Positions 61,970 to 64,000 of a DNA stretch of 64,000 bases are shown one piece after another. The notes below the pieces were generated by a model. The model was not told the DNA's origin, made no database searches, and saw only the letters and a list, made by a program, of their open reading frames with translations. Every line of letters starts with the position of its first letter. The stretch's first letter is position 1. Made by a program: the position numbers and the translations under genes. Origin of the DNA: Pseudomonas sp. R76 (lineage in GTDB: Bacteria; Pseudomonadota; Gammaproteobacteria; Pseudomonadales; Pseudomonadaceae); assembly GCF_009834565.1 (NCBI RefSeq), contig NZ_CP019428.1, forward strand, positions 2,418,001 through 2,482,000. The letters are read 5' to 3'.

Positions 61970-62073
61970 TGTGGGAGCGGGCTTTTGTGGGAGCGGGCTT
62001 GCCTGCGATAGCCTCAACTCGGTCCTGATGAAAAACCGAGGTGTCTGCCTCACAGGCAAGCCAGCTCCCACAT
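61970..62073. repeat. REP inverted pair
   Basis: TGTGGGAGCGGGCTT twice at 61970 and 61986, then an inverted copy ACAGGCAAGCCAGCTCCCACA ending at 62073. Same family as the other two REP pairs. Located between the convergent shikimate-dehydrogenase-like and yceH genes. Confidence 0.85.
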
Positions 62074-62084
62074 TGTTGCTCGAG

Positions 62085-62732
62085 TTATGCCTGTTCCAGC
62101 TGCGTCAGGCGCTCTTCCAGCGCCGCAATCCGCGCTTCCAGTTCTTCAATGCGCTCCGCAGAAACCCCCGTTCCTCGCTCCACCGGATTCCCCCGCGCCG
62201 CCAGAATCACCTCGATATCCGCCGGATCCCCCAGCGCATGGGTATAACGGTCTTCCCGCTGCCCGGCCTGACGCGGCACCAGCAGCGCCAGCCCGCGCGC
62301 AATCAAACGCTCCAGCTGGTGCACGACTTGCTCGCCATCTTCAAAATCATGCATGCGCCCGCTACGGGTCAGCAGTTCATTGACCGTCTGCGGCCCGCGC
62401 AGAAACAGCAGGCCGATCAGGATCACCTGGGCCGGCACCAGCTCCAGCGCCTTGTCCACGCGATGCTCCCAGCGGTCGGCGCGGCTGCCCATCACCAGGC
62501 GGGTAAAGCCTTGGCCTTCGAGGGCACGCAGGCTCTGGCCGACCTGGCCCTGGCTGAGGTTGGTCACCGGTTCGCGGCTGGTCTTCTGGTTGCAGGCCAG
62601 CACCAGGGCGTTGAGGGTCAGGGGATACGTCTCCGGGTTGGTCGCCTGTTTTTCGATCAGGCAGCCCAGGATGCGGATTTCCGTGCTGTTCAGGCGCGGC
62701 TCAGGGGTCTCGGTGTCGTGCTCGGCGGTCAT
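62085..62732 (-). CDS. yceH: YceH/DUF480 family protein
   Basis: A 215-residue protein: [43 protein letters not shown] is the family signature of two tandem winged helices; a C-terminal coiled coil ([22 protein letters not shown]) follows. Role unknown. ATG 62732 with GGGAAAG upstream is chosen. Confidence 0.9.
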   Translation of the reverse strand: MTAEHDTETPEPRLNSTEIRILGCLIEKQATNPETYPLTLNALVLACNQKTSREPVTNLSQGQVGQSLRALEGQGFTRLVMGSRADRWEHRVDKALELVPAQVILIGLLFLRGPQTVNELLTRSGRMHDFEDGEQVVHQLERLIARGLALLVPRQAGQREDRYTHALGDPADIEVILAARGNPVERGTGVSAERIEELEARIAALEERLTQLEQA

Positions 62733-62848
62733 CGCGCTTTCCCTATGCAGTGAATGCACTAGCCTAAGCCCGAAAAAATAAAAGACAAGCAGCGGGCATG
62801 TCTATAATCGCCGCTGGTTCCAAACCCTGCCATTACCGCGAGACTGTC

Positions 62849-63358
62849 ATGACTATTTCCCTGTACGCCGCCTCCATCCCGGTTTTCAAGCAAATGCTCA
62901 ACGCCCTGAGCGATGTGCTGAACAAAGCCGAAGCCCACGCCACCGCCAAGAACATCGAGCCGAACGCCTTGTTGCAAGCGCGTCTGTTCCCGGACATGTT
63001 CCAACTGGTGCGCCAGGTGCAGATCGCCGTCGACTTCGCCAAGGGCGTTTCCGCCCGCCTGGCCGAGATCGAAGTGCCTAAGTACGAAGACAGCGAAGTC
63101 ACCTTCGCCGACCTGCAAGCCCTGATCGCCAAAGTGTTGGCGTTTGTCGACACCATCAAGCCTGAGCAAATCGACGGCAAAGAAGGTATCGAGATCATCA
63201 CGCGCCCAGGCACGCCGAAAGAGAAGCGCTTCAGCGGCCAGTCCTACCTGCTGACCTACGGCCTGCCGCAGTTCTTCTTCCACGTCACCACCGCTTACGC
63301 CTTGCTGCGCCATAACGGCGTGGAAGTGGGCAAGCGCGATTACATGGGCGCTTTCTAA
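62849..63358 (+). CDS. DUF1993 family protein
   Basis: A 169-residue helical protein: MTISLYAASIPVFKQMLNALSDVL at the start, LFPDMFQLVRQVQIAVDFAKG in the middle, and FFHVTTAYALLRHNGVEVGKRDYMGAF at the end, the usual DUF1993 pattern (DinB-like four-helix fold). No catalytic role known. ATG 62849; upstream frame not supported. Confidence 0.9.
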   Translation: MTISLYAASIPVFKQMLNALSDVLNKAEAHATAKNIEPNALLQARLFPDMFQLVRQVQIAVDFAKGVSARLAEIEVPKYEDSEVTFADLQALIAKVLAFVDTIKPEQIDGKEGIEIITRPGTPKEKRFSGQSYLLTYGLPQFFFHVTTAYALLRHNGVEVGKRDYMGAF

Positions 63359-63370
63359 GCATCCAGATAC

Positions 63371-63414
63371 AAAAAAGCCCGGGGCGTCCTTTGTTGAACG
63401 CCCCGGGCTTTTTT
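63371..63414. terminator. Bidirectional Rho-independent terminator
   Basis: AAAAAAGCCCGGGGCG, 12-base loop, then its exact inverse ending in TTTTTT. Serves the plus-strand DUF1993 gene and the minus-strand sstT gene. Confidence 0.93.
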
Positions 63415-63425
63415 ACGCCAGATGT

Positions 63426-64000
63426 TTAAGCTGGCTGCTGTTCCTTGCCTAAACACGCCGCTGCGGTAAACAGCACATCGGTGGACGAATTAAGCGCGGT
63501 TTCCGCCGAGTCCTGCAGCACGCCAATGATGAAGCCGACGGCCACCACTTGCATGGCGATCTCACTGGGAATGCCGAACAGGCTGCACGCCAGGGGAATC
63601 AACAGCAGAGAACCGCCGGCCACACCCGACGCCCCACACGCACACACCGCCGCGACCACGCTGAGCAGCACGGCGGTCGGCAGGTCCACGGCGATCCCGA
63701 GGGTGTGCACGGCGGCCAGGGTCAGCACGGTGATGGTGATCGCGGCACCGGCCATGTTGATCGTCGCCCCCAGTGGGATCGACACCGAGTAGGTGTCTTC
63801 ATGCAGGCCCAGGCGTTTGCTCAGCGCCAGGTTCACCGGGATATTCGCCGCCGAACTGCGCGTGAAGAACGCGGTAATACCGCTTTCACGCAGGCACATC
63901 AGCACCAGTGGATACGGGTTGCGGCGCAGTTTCCAGAACACGATGGCCGGGTTGACCACCAGCGCCACGAACAGCATGCAGCCGATCAATACAACCAACA
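63426..64000 (-). CDS. sstT: Serine/threonine:Na+ symporter SstT (5' part missing)
   Basis: The last 190 residues of a dicarboxylate/amino acid:cation symporter family protein. [21 protein letters not shown] and [30 protein letters not shown] are nearly those of E. coli Sst[23 protein letters not shown] and [15 protein letters not shown] follow. It imports serine and threonine with sodium. The start lies beyond the right edge. Confidence 0.93.
   Translation of the reverse strand, partial: LVVLIGCMLFVALVVNPAIVFWKLRRNPYPLVLMCLRESGITAFFTRSSAANIPVNLALSKRLGLHEDTYSVSIPLGATINMAGAAITITVLTLAAVHTLGIAVDLPTAVLLSVVAAVCACGASGVAGGSLLLIPLACSLFGIPSEIAMQVVAVGFIIGVLQDSAETALNSSTDVLFTAAACLGKEQQPA

Noticed and set aside
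1..64000. tRNA, rRNA or CRISPR loci
   Set aside because: No cloverleaf-type T-loop motif, rRNA segment or regularly spaced short repeats were recognised on reading; a dedicated search was not possible.

Overview
The window is a GC-rich chromosomal segment of a fluorescent Pseudomonas, most likely the P. fluorescens group. The signs are a psl exopolysaccharide operon in the P. aeruginosa gene order, Pseudomonas-style REP hairpins (three pairs), a fecIRA system, a vgrG/lipase type VI locus, queD, codBA, patatin and trhP. No rRNA, tRNA or CRISPR array was recognised.

Layout. (1) 1-11.9 kb, minus strand: pslA to pslJ (pslJ cut by the window edge), ten tightly packed genes for synthesis and export of the Psl polysaccharide, with a ~490 bp leader/promoter region. 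(2) 12.4-19.9 kb: small metabolic and regulatory genes (LysE exporter, isonitrile hydratase, GlxA-type regulator, hydrolase, GNAT, isochorismatase, a GH15 enzyme with a probable early frameshift, and an SDR). (3) 20-24 kb: fecI-fecR-fecA. (4) 24.1-26.8 kb: three genes, each preceded by its own hrp-box promoter (GGAACC/T-N15/16-CCACNNA). They look like an undescribed cluster of HrpL-controlled type III secretion substrates. Two are paralogues, one of them broken by a single extra base; no secretion apparatus genes are present. (5) 26.8-30.1 kb: MFS transporter, carboxymuconolactone-decarboxylase-like protein, and a DapF-fold protein with both catalytic cysteines changed to serine. (6) 30.4-36.2 kb: type VI effector module vgrG, DUF4123 adaptor, lipoprotein (probable immunity), lipase. 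(7) 36.2-40.1 kb: codA, a PucR regulator remnant, codB with a sigma54 promoter and NtrC-like site, GNAT, queD.

(8) 40.1-46.7 kb: a decaying, lower-GC island. It holds an AlpA regulator, an integrase wreck, several genes with premature stops, a HEPN-like protein (R-N-x3-H motif), a two-helix membrane protein and a YfbU family protein. (9) 47-64 kb: core-like genes. These are patatin, a PepSY-PepSY-response regulator-sensor kinase operon, two chemoreceptors flanking a Na+/H+ antiporter-family permease, trhP, a thioredoxin-like protein, an AI-2E family permease, small proteins, a shikimate-dehydrogenase-like enzyme, yceH, a DUF1993 protein and sstT (cut by the right edge).

Functional themes are biofilm matrix, iron and nitrogen acquisition, and host or competitor interaction through type III and type VI secretion.
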